Below, piece by piece: positions 14,481-23,118 of a stretch of 39,558 nucleotides of DNA (its first letter is position 1; each line of letters opens with the position of its first letter). A program made the position numbers and the translations under genes. This stretch comes from Chloroflexota bacterium (GTDB taxonomy: Bacteria; Chloroflexota; Limnocylindria; Limnocylindrales; CSP1-4), in assembly GCA_021783095.1 (NCBI GenBank), contig JAJXUG010000033.1, forward strand, positions 1-39,558. Reading direction: 5' to 3'. The notes under the pieces are model-generated. The model was not told the origin of the DNA. It made no database searches and saw only the letters and a program-made list of their open reading frames with translations.

Positions 14481-15800
14481 GTGACAGCGAAGCCCTCCCG
14501 GTCTGAGGCGGCCAACACCGCACGGTCCGCGGCCGAGAAGGCCGCGCCGCCGGCGGCCGCGCCCGCCCCGCACTCTCCCGCCGCCTCCGGGCGCGTCAAG
14601 CAGCTCGCGTTCCTCCACGAATTCGCCCAGCTCCTCACCGAGGCGCGCGACTGGGACGAGCTGATGCGCACCCTCGTCGACCGAACCACGGCGGCGATCG
14701 GCGTCGAGGTCTGCTCGTGCTACCTGCTCGACCGCGACGGGGCCCGCCTCACCCTCACCGCCACGAACGGCCTCGACCGCGAGCAGGTGGGCAAGGTCAG
14801 CCTGGCCGTCGGCCAAGGCGTCACCGGGCGCGCGGCCCAGACGCGCCAGCCGGTGATGAGCCGCGACGTCACCGACGACCCGCAGTTCTCGTGGGTCCGC
14901 GGGTTCGACGTCCACGGCCTCCACGCCATGCTCTCGATGCCCCTGCTCTGGAACCAGCAGCTGGTCGGCGTGCTCAACGTCCAGACCACGGCGGTCCGCG
15001 ATTTCTCGCCAGACGAGGTGGACTTCCTGGGGACGATCGCCGCACTCCTCGGCGGCCTCGTTGAGAAGGGCCGGATGCAGGCCGAGGCCGCGGCGCAGCT
15101 CGACCGCCTCTCGCAGCTCGACGCAGCCAGGGCCGAGCTCCTCGCCGTGGTCACCCACGAGCTGCGCACGCCGCTGGCCGTGGTGCGCGCCTACGTGGAC
15201 CTGCTGGCGGATGCGGCCGCAGAGTACTCGGGCGAGGAGCGCCGCAACCAGGTGGAGACCTGGCGCGCGGGCACGGTGGACCAGATCAGCCGGCTCGACC
15301 GGCTGGTGGACGGGATCCTGGCGTCGGTGCGCGGCGAGGGGCTCACAGGGCTGCGCCGCGACCCGTTCGACGTCGTGGCCGCGATCAGCGGGACCGTGGG
15401 GACCCTCGCCCTGCTCCTCCGGACCCGGGCGGTCCGCTGGCACCCGCCCAACGCCCAGCTGATCGCGCGTGGCGACGAGGCGCGATTCCAGCAGGTGCTC
15501 GAGCAGATCCTCGACAACGAGGCGAAGTACGCCCCGCCCGAGGAGGCGGTGTCGATCGGCGTGTGGCGGATCGGCGACGAGGTGCACGTCTACATCACCG
15601 ACGACGGGCCGGGGGTCCCGATCGGCGACTGGGAGGCGGTGTTCCAGCCGTACGTGCGGCTCGACCGGGCGCGCTCGCGCGGGTCGGGCATCGGGCTGTT
15701 CGCGGCGCGGCGCCTGATGGAGGGGATGGGCGGCCGCGTGTGGATCGAGAAGAACGGGTACGGCGGGTCGCGGTTCATGGTCGCCCTGCCGGCCGAGTAG
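14481..15800 (+). CDS. GAF-domain sensor histidine kinase
   Basis: A 439-residue cytosolic two-component kinase without membrane helices. After a disordered Ala/Pro-rich tail (1-38), a GAF domain occupies about 40-195 (EFAQLLTEARDWDELMRTL to VDFLGTIAALLGGL). The dimerisation domain has the phosphorylated His226 in VVTHELRTPLAVVR. The ATPase domain shows QILDNEAKYAP (N box), ITDDGPGVP (G1), VFQPYVRL (F box) and SRGSGIGLFAARRL (G2). The asparagine of the N box is present, so it should be active. No response regulator lies nearby, so it is an orphan here. The GAF ligand is unknown; Cys residues in VEVCSCYLLD could hint at redox or heme sensing, but that is speculation. Confidence 0.9.
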   Translation: MTAKPSRSEAANTARSAAEKAAPPAAAPAPHSPAASGRVKQLAFLHEFAQLLTEARDWDELMRTLVDRTTAAIGVEVCSCYLLDRDGARLTLTATNGLDREQVGKVSLAVGQGVTGRAAQTRQPVMSRDVTDDPQFSWVRGFDVHGLHAMLSMPLLWNQQLVGVLNVQTTAVRDFSPDEVDFLGTIAALLGGLVEKGRMQAEAAAQLDRLSQLDAARAELLAVVTHELRTPLAVVRAYVDLLADAAAEYSGEERRNQVETWRAGTVDQISRLDRLVDGILASVRGEGLTGLRRDPFDVVAAISGTVGTLALLLRTRAVRWHPPNAQLIARGDEARFQQVLEQILDNEAKYAPPEEAVSIGVWRIGDEVHVYITDDGPGVPIGDWEAVFQPYVRLDRARSRGSGIGLFAARRLMEGMGGRVWIEKNGYGGSRFMVALPAE

Positions 15801-16360
15801 CCGCGACCGACTGGCGCGCGAGCCAGCTCGCGGTGTCCGGCGCTCCGTACCGCCACAGGGCGGGATGGGGGTGCTCCCCCACCAGCGGGCGGCCCTTGGC
15901 GAACCGCTCTTCGAGAACGGCCGGATGTCCGCGGTCCGCGGCTCGCCGTCGAGGATCCACGCCGCCAGGCACTGCCCGATCATCGGCGCGGTCTTGAACC
16001 CGGAGCCCGAGTGGCCGCAGTCGAGGAAGAACCCGTCCGGGCCGGCCGGGCCGAGGATCGCCCGCTGGTCCGGGGACATGCCGTCCTGGCCGCGGTTCGC
16101 CGACCGGAAGTCGCCTGGACGCGGTCGCCCCACTCGGTGAACCATGGGAACGAGCGCCAGGCCAGCTCGGCCTCGACCGCGAGGTCGTCGTGCATCCGCA
16201 CGAAGCCCGAGGAGCGCCCCGTGGCGCCCGCGCCGACCGAGGCCCGCTCCAGCACCAGCACCCTGGCCCCGCGCCCTGCGAGGTGGAAGGCGAGGCTCGC
16301 GCCCTGCACGCCCGCAGCCACCACCACGACGTCGGCCGTGCGGACGGGCAGCACGCTCAC
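15775..16360 (-). pseudogene. Decayed FAD-dependent oxidoreductase (DAO/sarcosine-oxidase family)
   Basis: Pieces of one protein are spread over three frames. The N-terminal part reads from a GTG at 16358-16360 (overlapping the ada stop): TADVVVVAAGVQGASLAFHL, then 'ARVLVLERASVGAGATGRSS' and WFTEWGDRV. The first Gly of the Rossmann GxGxxG is Ala. The frame then shifts, near 16100, to the C-terminal core (MSPDQRAILGPAGPDGFF, CGHSGSGFKTAP, AAWILDGEPRTADIRPFS), with roughly 190 residues of the family's middle missing. A second shift near 15912, repaired by adding one base, leads to RFAKGRPLVGEHPHPALW. The tail overlaps the kinase's 3' end on the other strand. An intact relative would have about 380 residues. 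Confidence 0.8.
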
Positions 16361-17457
16361 GAGACGACGGCGGCCTCCCTCGCCCGCAGGCGCGCGTAGC
16401 CCGGCTTCACCACCTCGGCGATCAGCCGGATCCGCTCGTCGAACGGCACGAACGCCGACTTGAGGGCGTTGATCGTGAGCCACTCCATCTCGCCCAGGCC
16501 GAGGCCGAACGTGGCGTCGAGGGCCTCGAACTCGGACGACAGCGTGACGCCGCTCATGAGCCGGTTGTCGGTGTTGACCGTGACCCGGAAGCGGAGCCGC
16601 CGGAGGAGGTCGATCGGGTGGTCGGCGATGGACGCGGTCGCGCCCGTGTGCACGTTGGAGGTCGGGCACAGCTCGAGCGGCACGCGCCGATCGCGGACGA
16701 ACGAGGACAGGCGGCCGAGGGCGACGTGCCCGTCCTCGCGGACGGTGATGTCGTCGACGATGCGGACGCCGTGGCCGAGGCGCTCGGCGCCGCACAGCTG
16801 GATGGCCTCCCAGATCGACGGCAGCCCGAAGGACTCGCCCGCGTGGATCGTGACGTGGAAGTTCTCGCGGCGGACGAACTCGAACGCGTCGAGGTGCCGC
16901 GTCGGGCGGTAGCCGGACTCCGGGCCCGCGATGTCGAAGCCCACGACGCCGGCGTCACGCCAGCGGACCGCGAGCTCGGCGATCTCCATCGATCGCGCCG
17001 CCTGGCGCATGGCGGTGACGAGCGCCCGGGCGACGATCGGGTGCCCGGCCGCGGCCGCGCGGTCCATCCCGACGCGCAGCCCCTCGAGCATGGCCTCGAC
17101 GACTTCGTCCGGGGTCAGCCCCTGCTCCACCGAGAGCTCGGGCGCGAAGCGGATCTCCGCGTACACGACGCCGTCGGCCCCGAGGTCCTCGACGGCCTCC
17201 GCCGCCACGCGCTCGATCGCGTCCCGGTGCTGCATGACGCCGACTGTGTGCCGGAAGGTGTCGAGGTAGAGCTCGAGCGACTTGCGGTCCGCGCCGCGGC
17301 GGATCCAGGCAGCGAGGTCGTCGGCGTCCTCAGTGGGGAGGTCGCGGTAGCGGTGCTCCCTCGCGAGGTCGACGATCGTCGCGGGCCGGAGCCCGCCGTC
17401 GAGGTGGTCGTGGAGCAGCGCCTTGGGCGCCTCGCGGATCGTGGCCGGCGTGAGCAT
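16357..17457 (-). CDS. add: Adenosine deaminase
   Basis: A 366-residue zinc hydrolase converting adenosine or deoxyadenosine to inosine. Metal ligands and catalytic residues are visible in order: [10 protein letters not shown] near residue 16 (the HxH pair), TIHAGESFG (His ligand and catalytic Glu), 'ERLGHGVRI', '[13 protein letters not shown]' and [12 protein letters not shown] (Asp ligand). The length and the NTDN form are typical of bacterial enzymes of the actinobacterial type. The ATG at 17457 has a GGAGG ribosome-binding site and a -10 TACGAT about 24 nt upstream. Its stop overlaps the start of the oxidoreductase pseudogene by GTGA, which suggests the two were once co-translated. Confidence 0.93.
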   Translation of the reverse strand: MLTPATIREAPKALLHDHLDGGLRPATIVDLAREHRYRDLPTEDADDLAAWIRRGADRKSLELYLDTFRHTVGVMQHRDAIERVAAEAVEDLGADGVVYAEIRFAPELSVEQGLTPDEVVEAMLEGLRVGMDRAAAAGHPIVARALVTAMRQAARSMEIAELAVRWRDAGVVGFDIAGPESGYRPTRHLDAFEFVRRENFHVTIHAGESFGLPSIWEAIQLCGAERLGHGVRIVDDITVREDGHVALGRLSSFVRDRRVPLELCPTSNVHTGATASIADHPIDLLRRLRFRVTVNTDNRLMSGVTLSSEFEALDATFGLGLGEMEWLTINALKSAFVPFDERIRLIAEVVKPGYARLRAREAAVVS

Positions 17458-17480
17458 CGGGAGCCTCCAGCTGCACCGCG

Positions 17481-17514
17481 ATCGTACCGCGCGGACATCC
17501 GCCGGACGATGTCC
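17481..17514 (-). promoter_or_regulatory. add promoter with possible operator
   Basis: Read on the minus strand, TACGAT (17481-17486) is a -10 element giving a short leader that contains a GGAGG site. Upstream, GGACAT and ATGTCC (17493-17498 and 17509-17514) form an inverted repeat with a 10-nt spacer over the spacer and -35 region. A repressor site is possible but not assigned. Confidence 0.4.
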
Positions 17515-17559
17515 ATCTGGCCCCGGATCGCCTGCCCGGTCGGCGGGTCAGGCCCAGGC

Positions 17560-18981
17560 TCACTCCACCCCGAGCCGCCCCTTCGCCGCCGCCAACGCCT
17601 CGGCGACCCGGTTGGGCGCGGTGCCGCCCACGACGTCGGCCGCTGCCAGCGAGCCCTCGACCGTCGCGGCCGCGCGCAGGGCGGCAGCGATCCCGCGCTC
17701 GTGCGCCAGCCGTCGCGCTGCCGGGTCGTCCGACCCGTCGAGCGCCGCGCGGAACGCCTCGTCGGGGAGGCCCGCCAGCGTGGCGATCCCCTCCGCCTCG
17801 GCGCCGCCGACCAGCCCGCCCACGATGTGGTGGGCGGCGCGGAAGGGGACGCCCCGACGGACCAGGGCGTCGGCGAGCGCGGTGGCCGTGGTGTAGCCCT
17901 CCTCGGCCGCGGCGCGCATCCGCTCCCGGCTGACGACGAGCGTGGTGACCAGCCCGGTCATCACCGCGAGCGATGCGTCGAGCGTCCGGACGGCCGCGAA
18001 GAACGCGGGCTTGTCCTCCTGGAGGTCGCGCTGGTACGCGAGCGGGAGGCCCTTGATGAGCGCCAGCACCCCGGCCAGCGCGCCGATGACGCCGGCCGTG
18101 CGGCCGCGGACGAGCTCGGCCGGGTCCGGGTTCTTCTTGTTGGGCATCATCGACGAGCCCGTGGAGAAGGCGTCGGCCACCCGCACGAAGCCGAACCGCG
18201 GGTTCGACCACCAGGTGATCTCCTCGGCCAGGCGCGAGAGGTGGACCATCGTGAGGGCCACCGCGCTCAGCACCTCCACCACGAAGTCCCGGTCCGAGGT
18301 GGCGTCGAGCGAGTTGGCGCTCACGCCGTCGAAGCCGAGGTCGGCGGCCGTCGCGGCGCGGTCGAGCGGATACCCCGCCCCGGCGAGCGCGCCCGAGCCC
18401 AGCGGCGAGACGTTGAGGCGCACCTTCGCGTCCGTCAGGCGCCCGCGGTCGCGCTCGAGCATCTCGACGTACGCGAGCAGGTGGTGCGCGAGGAGCACGG
18501 GCTGTGCGGGCTGGATGTGGGTGGCGCCGGGCAGGACCGCGTCACCCTCCCGGTCCGCGAGGTCGACCAGCGAGCGCTCGAGGTCGAGGATGCCGTCGTC
18601 GAGGAGTCCGACGGCCCGCCGCGTCCAGAGCCGCATGTCCGTGGCCACCTGGTCATTCCGCGAGCGGCCGGTGTGGAGCTTGCCGCCGAGGGCTCCCACG
18701 CGCTCGGTGAGCAGGGTCTCGAGGTTCATGTGGACGTCCTCGAGCGCCGGGTCCCAGGCGATCGCGCCGGCCACGACGTCATCGCGCAGCCCCGCCAGCC
18801 CGCGCTCCAGCGCCTCGGCCTCCTCCGCCGTCAGCAGGCCCGCGCGCGCCAGCCCCCGCACGTGGGCGATCGAGCCTGCGAGGTCGTCGAGCGCCAGCTC
18901 GGCGTCGACCTCGATCGACCGCGTGAAGTCCGCCATCCGCGAGTCCGGCCCCTCGCCGAACCGACCGCCCCAGAGTCGCAT
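17560..18981 (-). CDS. argH: Argininosuccinate lyase (ArgH)
   Basis: A 473-residue member of the fumarase/aspartase superfamily that splits argininosuccinate into arginine and fumarate. Motifs: MRLWGGRFGEGPD at the start, DVHMNLETLLTERVG, the 'HTGRSRNDQVATDMRLW' substrate loop, THIQPAQPVLLAHHLLAY, and the mobile signature loop GSSMMPNKKNPDPAELVRG with the catalytic Ser. Length is normal. The ATG at 18981 is preceded by an AGGAGG site and a -10 TACGAT at 19010-19015. It completes the pathway begun by argCJBG but sits on the opposite strand about 3 kb away with its own promoter; I found no clear ARG box there. Confidence 0.95.
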   Translation of the reverse strand: MRLWGGRFGEGPDSRMADFTRSIEVDAELALDDLAGSIAHVRGLARAGLLTAEEAEALERGLAGLRDDVVAGAIAWDPALEDVHMNLETLLTERVGALGGKLHTGRSRNDQVATDMRLWTRRAVGLLDDGILDLERSLVDLADREGDAVLPGATHIQPAQPVLLAHHLLAYVEMLERDRGRLTDAKVRLNVSPLGSGALAGAGYPLDRAATAADLGFDGVSANSLDATSDRDFVVEVLSAVALTMVHLSRLAEEITWWSNPRFGFVRVADAFSTGSSMMPNKKNPDPAELVRGRTAGVIGALAGVLALIKGLPLAYQRDLQEDKPAFFAAVRTLDASLAVMTGLVTTLVVSRERMRAAAEEGYTTATALADALVRRGVPFRAAHHIVGGLVGGAEAEGIATLAGLPDEAFRAALDGSDDPAARRLAHERGIAAALRAAATVEGSLAAADVVGGTAPNRVAEALAAAKGRLGVE

Positions 18982-19009
18982 GGTGCCTCCTGACCAGGTG
19001 CGTGCGGCC

Positions 19010-19015
19010 ATCGTA
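19010..19015 (-). promoter_or_regulatory. argH -10 element TACGAT
   Basis: TACGAT on the minus strand, with a leader of about 20-25 nt that carries the AGGAGG ribosome-binding site before the argH ATG. This contrasts with the leaderless promoters elsewhere in the window. Confidence 0.5.
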
Positions 19016-19176
19016 CCGGCCGCGAAGCGCGGCACACAGGCGGGGTGGGTTCGCTCCCGTCCAAGGACTCGACGTCACCGGATGCGAGCTGCCCCGGTGC
19101 TGGCGGCTTCCCAGTCACGCGCAGCGGCGCCACGACGTGTCGCTGCCGGAGAGGCGCCTTGGCCGGCGCCCCTCGG

Positions 19177-19250
19177 CGCCTGATCCGAAGGACCTTCGGA
19201 CTCGGCGTCAGGCGATGCCCTGCGCTCCACCGAGCACGAACCTGGTTCGT
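19177..19250. repeat. Pair of perfect palindromes
   Basis: TCCGAAGG-A-CCTTCGGA (19184-19200) is perfect with 8-bp arms. It is flanked by CGCCTGA (19177-19183) and TCAGGCG (19208-19214), so a 15-bp stem with a 7-nt bulge can form. ACGAACC-T-GGTTCGT (19236-19250) is a second palindrome with 7-bp arms. They may be operators, or stems of a transcript. Confidence 0.6.
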
Positions 19251-19259
19251 AGGCGGTGC

Positions 19260-19463
19260 GGATCGGCTGGGCCACCCAAATTGCGGCCCCGAGTCCGGCT
19301 CGCGCCGTGAGCGTTGGGGCGGGACCACCAAGCCTCGCTCCGGGGCCCAGCTCCGCCCCGAACCGTTGGGGATGTTCCACCAAATCGCCCTCCGGAGCCC
19401 GGCTCGAGGCCGAACTGGTGGCGCTGGGCCACCAAGCAGGGGCACCTGTTGGTCCGTGGCCAA
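19260..19463. repeat. Degenerate tandem repeat, 52-bp period
   Basis: Two clear units (19313-19364 and 19365-19416) start with GTTGGGG and share CCACCAA, CTCCGG, GCCC, GCTC and CCGAAC at equal offsets. A more diverged unit lies on each side. The CCACCA/CCACCC core occurs at 19272, 19325, 19377 and 19429, a spacing of 52-53 nt. The last unit folds as TGGTGGC-GCTGG-GCCACCA. A reversed copy of the core, ATTTGGTGG, lies at 19496-19504. Confidence 0.6.
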
Positions 19464-19535
19464 CGAGACGCCCGGCCGGCGATCCCATCGGCCAGATTTG
19501 GTGGGACTGCGCCAACACCGCCCGATGGGGGCGCC

Positions 19536-19573
19536 GAGGCCGGCGCGCAGCCGAGAGGCCGGCGCGCAGCCGA
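19536..19573. repeat. Exact 19-bp tandem duplication
   Basis: GAGGCCGGCGCGCAGCCGA occurs twice back to back (19536-19554, 19555-19573), just downstream of the galT stop codon. Confidence 0.8.
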
Positions 19574-19582
19574 GCGCGCGCG

Positions 19583-20629
19583 TCAGCCCTCGAGCGCCTC
19601 GCGCAGCCGGAGCGCGCCCTCCTCGGGCGTCAGGTCGCGCTGGGGCTCGGAGAGGAGCTCGTAGCCGACCATGAACTTGCGCACCGACGCCCGCAGGAGC
19701 GGCGGGTAGAAGTGCGCGTGGAGCTGCCAGGCGGCCGGGTCCCCCACGCCGAATGGCGCCTGGTGCCAGCCCATCGAGAACGGGAACGGCTTGCAGAACA
19801 GCGCGTCAAAGCGACGGTTGAGGTCCTGGAGCGCCTCGGCGAGGTCGTCTCGACGCGTGCTGTCGAGATCGGCCAGGCGCGATGTGGGCTCGAGCGGGAC
19901 CAGCATCGCCTCGAACGGCCAGCTGGCCCAGAACGGCACGAGCGTGAGCCAGCCGTCGGCGTCGCGGATCACTCGGGGCCCGCCGCGCTCTGCCTGCGCG
20001 TAGTCGACCAGCAGCCGACGGTCGGTCTCCGCCAGGTGGAGCTGCTGCTGCTCGAGCTCGAGGCTCGCCTGCACCGGGAGGGCGTCGCCCGACCAGATCT
20101 GGCCGTGCGGATGGGGGTTCGAGGCGCCCATCGCAGCGCCCCGGTTCTCGAACACCTGAACCCAGCGGTAGCGAGACCCGAGCTCGGTCGTCTGGTCGGC
20201 CCACACGTCCACGACGTGTCGGATCGAGGCGGCGTCCATGCCCGCGAGCGTGACGTCGTGGCGGGGCGAGAAGCACACGACGCGACACGTGCCGCGGGTG
20301 CCCTCCGCGCGGAACAGCCCGTCGCCGACGCGCGCGTCGGATGCGTCCGGCCGGAGGGCCGCGAAGTCGTTGGTGAACACGAACGTCGAGGCGTAGGCCG
20401 GGTTCACGTCGCCGTTCACGCGCGTGTTGCCGGGGCACAGGTAGCAGTCCGGGTCGAACTCCGGCCGCTCCTCGGGCGGCTCGGGCTCTTCGGCTCCGAG
20501 CCACGGCCGCTTCGTCCGACCGGCCGACACCAGCACCCACTCGCCGGTGAGGGCATTCCGACGCCGGTGCGGCTCGTCGTCGAGCGTCGCGAGGTCGGTG
20601 TCGTCGGGGCGGCTGGGGTCAATGGGCAC
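19583..20629 (-). CDS. galT: Galactose-1-phosphate uridylyltransferase (GalT)
   Basis: A 348-residue HIT-superfamily enzyme of the Leloir pathway that exchanges UMP between UDP-glucose and galactose-1-phosphate. The covalent His is in NPHPHGQIW; zinc-binding Cys are in DCYLCPGNTRVNG; further typical text is 'TNDFAAL', HDVTLAGM and 'FPFSMGWHQAPF' with QLHAHFYPPLLR near the end. Length is normal. The start is GTG at 20629, inside the last codons of the DeoR-type regulator (11-nt overlap), so the two form an operon. It works with galK at 30680-31891. Confidence 0.94.
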   Translation of the reverse strand: MPIDPSRPDDTDLATLDDEPHRRRNALTGEWVLVSAGRTKRPWLGAEEPEPPEERPEFDPDCYLCPGNTRVNGDVNPAYASTFVFTNDFAALRPDASDARVGDGLFRAEGTRGTCRVVCFSPRHDVTLAGMDAASIRHVVDVWADQTTELGSRYRWVQVFENRGAAMGASNPHPHGQIWSGDALPVQASLELEQQQLHLAETDRRLLVDYAQAERGGPRVIRDADGWLTLVPFWASWPFEAMLVPLEPTSRLADLDSTRRDDLAEALQDLNRRFDALFCKPFPFSMGWHQAPFGVGDPAAWQLHAHFYPPLLRASVRKFMVGYELLSEPQRDLTPEEGALRLREALEG

Positions 20630-21464
20630 GGGCTACCTCGGGGCGATTCGCGGACCGCGGGGACGGAACTGGCTGCGCGACCAGGTCCGTGGGGACCTGC
20701 GCGAGGATGACCTCCGGGATCGCCTCGGTGACGGCCGCGAGCGCATCGGGGGCGATCGAGGCGTCGGTGATGAGCACGTCTGCCTGGTCGAGCGTGGCGA
20801 TCGACGCGATGCCGACGACGCCCCACTTCGTGTGGTCCGCCAGCACCACGAGGCGCCGGCCGGCCTCGATCAGCGCCCGATCCGTGTCGGCCTCCATGAG
20901 GTTCGGGCAGGTGAAGCCCGCCTTGGCGTCCATGCCGTGGACGCCCATGAACACGATGTCGAGGTGGACCGTCCGCAGGAGCGCGGTGGCGAATGGGCCG
21001 ACCAGCGCCTCGGAGGGTGTCCGGACGCCGCCGGTCAGGATCACGGTCTGGTCGTGGCGCCCGGAGCGGTTGAACACCTCGGCCACCTGGAGCGAGTTGG
21101 TCACGACCGTCACGCCCGGGATCTCCGCGACGAGCCCCGCCAGCGCGCAGGTCGTGGTGCCGCCGGAGAGGGCGAGCGCCATCCCGGGCTGGACCATGCG
21201 GGCCGCCTCAGCGGAGATGGCGGCCTTCTCCGCCTGCTGGAGGGCGGACTTGGCGATGAACCCGGGCTCATAGCTGGCGAGGCGGGAGGAAACCGTGGCC
21301 CCCCCGTGGACCTTCTCGAGCAGCCCCTGATCGTGAAGGACCTCCAGGTCGCGCCGGACGGTCATGTCCGAGACCTCGAACTCCCGCACGAGATCGGCAA
21401 CCCGGACTGCACCGATCTGACGCACGCGATCCAGGATCATTGCCTGACGCTGGCGAGCGAGCAT
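20619..21464 (-). CDS. DeoR/GlpR-family sugar-phosphate-responsive regulator
   Basis: A 281-residue repressor. Residues 1-60 hold the DeoR-type helix-turn-helix (RQRQAMILDRVRQIGAVRV, then SDMTVRRDLEVLHDQGLLEKVHGGA). Residues about 75-235 are the sugar-phosphate isomerase-like sensor domain, with ALSGGTTTCALA, VVTNSLQVAEVF, ILTGGVRTPSEALVG and VLADHTKWGVVG. Family members bind phosphorylated sugars, so galactose-1-phosphate, tagatose-phosphate or similar may be the inducer. It is transcribed with galT and divergently from the galactoside import operon, whose shared upstream region carries inverted repeats; control of both is inferred. The ATG has a GGAGGG site just upstream. Confidence 0.9.
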   Translation of the reverse strand: MLARQRQAMILDRVRQIGAVRVADLVREFEVSDMTVRRDLEVLHDQGLLEKVHGGATVSSRLASYEPGFIAKSALQQAEKAAISAEAARMVQPGMALALSGGTTTCALAGLVAEIPGVTVVTNSLQVAEVFNRSGRHDQTVILTGGVRTPSEALVGPFATALLRTVHLDIVFMGVHGMDAKAGFTCPNLMEADTDRALIEAGRRLVVLADHTKWGVVGIASIATLDQADVLITDASIAPDALAAVTEAIPEVILAQVPTDLVAQPVPSPRSANRPEVARAH

Positions 21465-21574
21465 TCCCTCCGCTCCTGAACCCCTGCCGGCCAGCTCCTC
21501 GACCCGTCCGCGGCGGCGAACGACTGGCGGCCGTGATCATGATCGCCCCGACAGTCACGGAAAGTCAACGCAGA

Positions 21575-21648
21575 TCAACAACAATCACTGTTGAAACGGG
21601 TTCGAGTCTCTTGACAATCGGGCTACCGCATCGCAACAATCCGATTGT
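21575..21648 (+). promoter_or_regulatory. Control region of the galactoside operon
   Basis: TCAACA-N8-TGTTGA (21575-21594) is an inverted repeat. TTGACA at 21611-21616 is a consensus -35 box; CAACAA/AACAAT at 21634-21640 is a possible -10 with 17-18 bp spacing. ACAATC-C-GATTGT (21636-21648) is a perfect palindrome overlapping that -10. The stretch is much more AT-rich than its surroundings. Two operators for the adjacent DeoR-type regulator are plausible, allowing looping; it also serves the divergent regulator gene. Confidence 0.5.
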
Positions 21649-21699
21649 GGCCTGCCCTCGCGGGGACATGTGCGCGGGGCGTCACAGAGGAGGATCCAC

Positions 21700-23085
21700 A
21701 TGGCTGATCTTGGCCTGCGCTCGGTCTCGCGCCGGACGCTCCTGAAGGGCGGCGCCGCGGTCGCAGCCCTCGGCGGCGTGTCCGCGTTCCTCGCGGCATG
21801 CGGCGGCTCGAACGCGACGCCGTCGGCGGCCGCGTCCGCATCGGCAGCAGCCCCCTCCGTGGCGCCGTCTGTGGCCGCTCCGTCCACCGCGGCTGCGCCG
21901 TCGGCCTCCGGCACCGTCACCTTCGGGTCCAACTACTCGGACGCCGTCCCGAAGAAGGCCATCGCCGACGTCATGACCGCCTTCACCGCGAAGACGGCCA
22001 TCAACGTCACCATCAACACGGTCGAGCACAACAAGTTCCAGGACACGATCAACGCGTACCTGCAGGCCACGCCGGACGACGCGTTCACCTGGTTCGCCGG
22101 CTACCGCATGCGCTTCTTCGCGGCGCAGGGCCTTGCGACCGACATCAGCGACGTGTGGGCCAACATCGGCGCCAACTTCTCCGATGCGTTCAAGACGGCC
22201 TCCACGGGCGACGACGGCAAGCAGTACTTCGTGCCGCTCTACAACTACCCGTGGGTGGTCATCTACCGGAAGTCGTTCTGGACCGAGAAGGGCTACCAGA
22301 TCCCCAAGACGATCGACGACTTCACCAAGCTCGGCGATCAGATGAAGAAGGACGGGCTCATCCCGCTGGCCTTCGCCGACAAGGACGGCTGGCCGGCCAT
22401 GGGCACCTTCGACATCCTCAACATGCGCCTGAACGGCTACGACTTCCATGTCGGCCTCATGGCCGGCAAGCAGAAGTGGACCGATCCGAAGGTCAAGGCC
22501 GTGTTCCAGAAGTGGGCGCAGCTGCTCCCCTACTTCGACCCGGCGCCGCTGGGCAAGACCTGGCAGGAGTCCGCACAGGACCTGATCAGCAAGAAGGCCG
22601 GGATGTACTTCCTGGGCACCTTCGCCGGCCAGCAGGCCACCGACCAGGCGACCCACGACGATCTCGACTTCTTCGCCTTCCCGACTCTCGGCACCCAGTA
22701 CGACTCCGAGATGGGCATCGACGCCCCGATCGACGGGTTCATGGTGTCCTCGAAGGCCAAGAACCTCGACGGCGCCAAGGCCCTGATGGAGTACCTCGGC
22801 TCGGCGGACGCGGCGAACATCTACCTCGCCTCGGATTCCAACGACGTCGCGGCCAACAAGCAGGCCGACACCAGCAAGTACAACGCGTTCCAGAAGTCGA
22901 GCGCCGCGATCATCGCCGCGTCGGGCAAGATCGCCCAGTTCCTCGACCGCGACACGCGTCCGGACTTCGCCGGCGCGAACGGCATGCAGTCATTCCTGCA
23001 GACGTTCCTCAAGGCCCCGACCCAGGACCTCGACAAGTTCCTGACCGGCATCCAGGGCTTCTACGACAGCCTGCCGCCGCAGTGA
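21700..23085 (+). CDS. Sugar ABC transporter substrate-binding lipoprotein (Tat-exported)
   Basis: A 461-residue extracellular binding protein (family 1, MalE/UgpB-like). The signal carries a twin-arginine motif, SRRTLLKGGAAVAALGG, followed by lipobox LAAC, so it is probably exported folded and lipid-anchored. An Ala/Ser/Pro linker of about 45 residues follows. Then comes the mature domain (GTVTFGSNYSD, 'FQDTINAYLQATPDDAFTWFAG', 'IDAPIDGFMVSSKAKN'). The ATG at 21700 has a strong GAGGAGG site. It leads the operon of two permeases and two galactosidases. The ligand is inferred to be a galactoside (lactose-, raffinose- or melibiose-like) from the enzymes downstream. Confidence 0.92.
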   Translation: MADLGLRSVSRRTLLKGGAAVAALGGVSAFLAACGGSNATPSAAASASAAAPSVAPSVAAPSTAAAPSASGTVTFGSNYSDAVPKKAIADVMTAFTAKTAINVTINTVEHNKFQDTINAYLQATPDDAFTWFAGYRMRFFAAQGLATDISDVWANIGANFSDAFKTASTGDDGKQYFVPLYNYPWVVIYRKSFWTEKGYQIPKTIDDFTKLGDQMKKDGLIPLAFADKDGWPAMGTFDILNMRLNGYDFHVGLMAGKQKWTDPKVKAVFQKWAQLLPYFDPAPLGKTWQESAQDLISKKAGMYFLGTFAGQQATDQATHDDLDFFAFPTLGTQYDSEMGIDAPIDGFMVSSKAKNLDGAKALMEYLGSADAANIYLASDSNDVAANKQADTSKYNAFQKSSAAIIAASGKIAQFLDRDTRPDFAGANGMQSFLQTFLKAPTQDLDKFLTGIQGFYDSLPPQ

Positions 23086-23118
23086 CGCTGACCGCATAGA
23101 GAGATCGCTGGAACGGCC

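Larger units (their letters stand above)
19016..19582. other. Repeat-rich non-coding region between argH and galT
   Basis: 567 bp with no supportable gene: the open frames give Arg/Gly/Pro-rich chains without motifs, and they cross palindromes and tandem repeats. It contains the palindromes at 19177-19250, a degenerate 52-bp tandem repeat at 19260-19463 and an exact 19-bp duplication at 19536-19573. It lies downstream of galT and upstream of the argH promoter. Confidence 0.6.

Noticed and set aside
16144..18993. Long plus-strand open frame of about 950 codons across add and argH
   Set aside because: Both covered genes are clear on the minus strand; the chain is Arg/Glu/His/Gly-rich with no motif. 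It is a GC-bias shadow.
19260..19463. Possible CRISPR array with 52-bp period
   Set aside because: Units diverge along their whole length instead of alternating constant repeats and unique spacers, and no cas genes are present.
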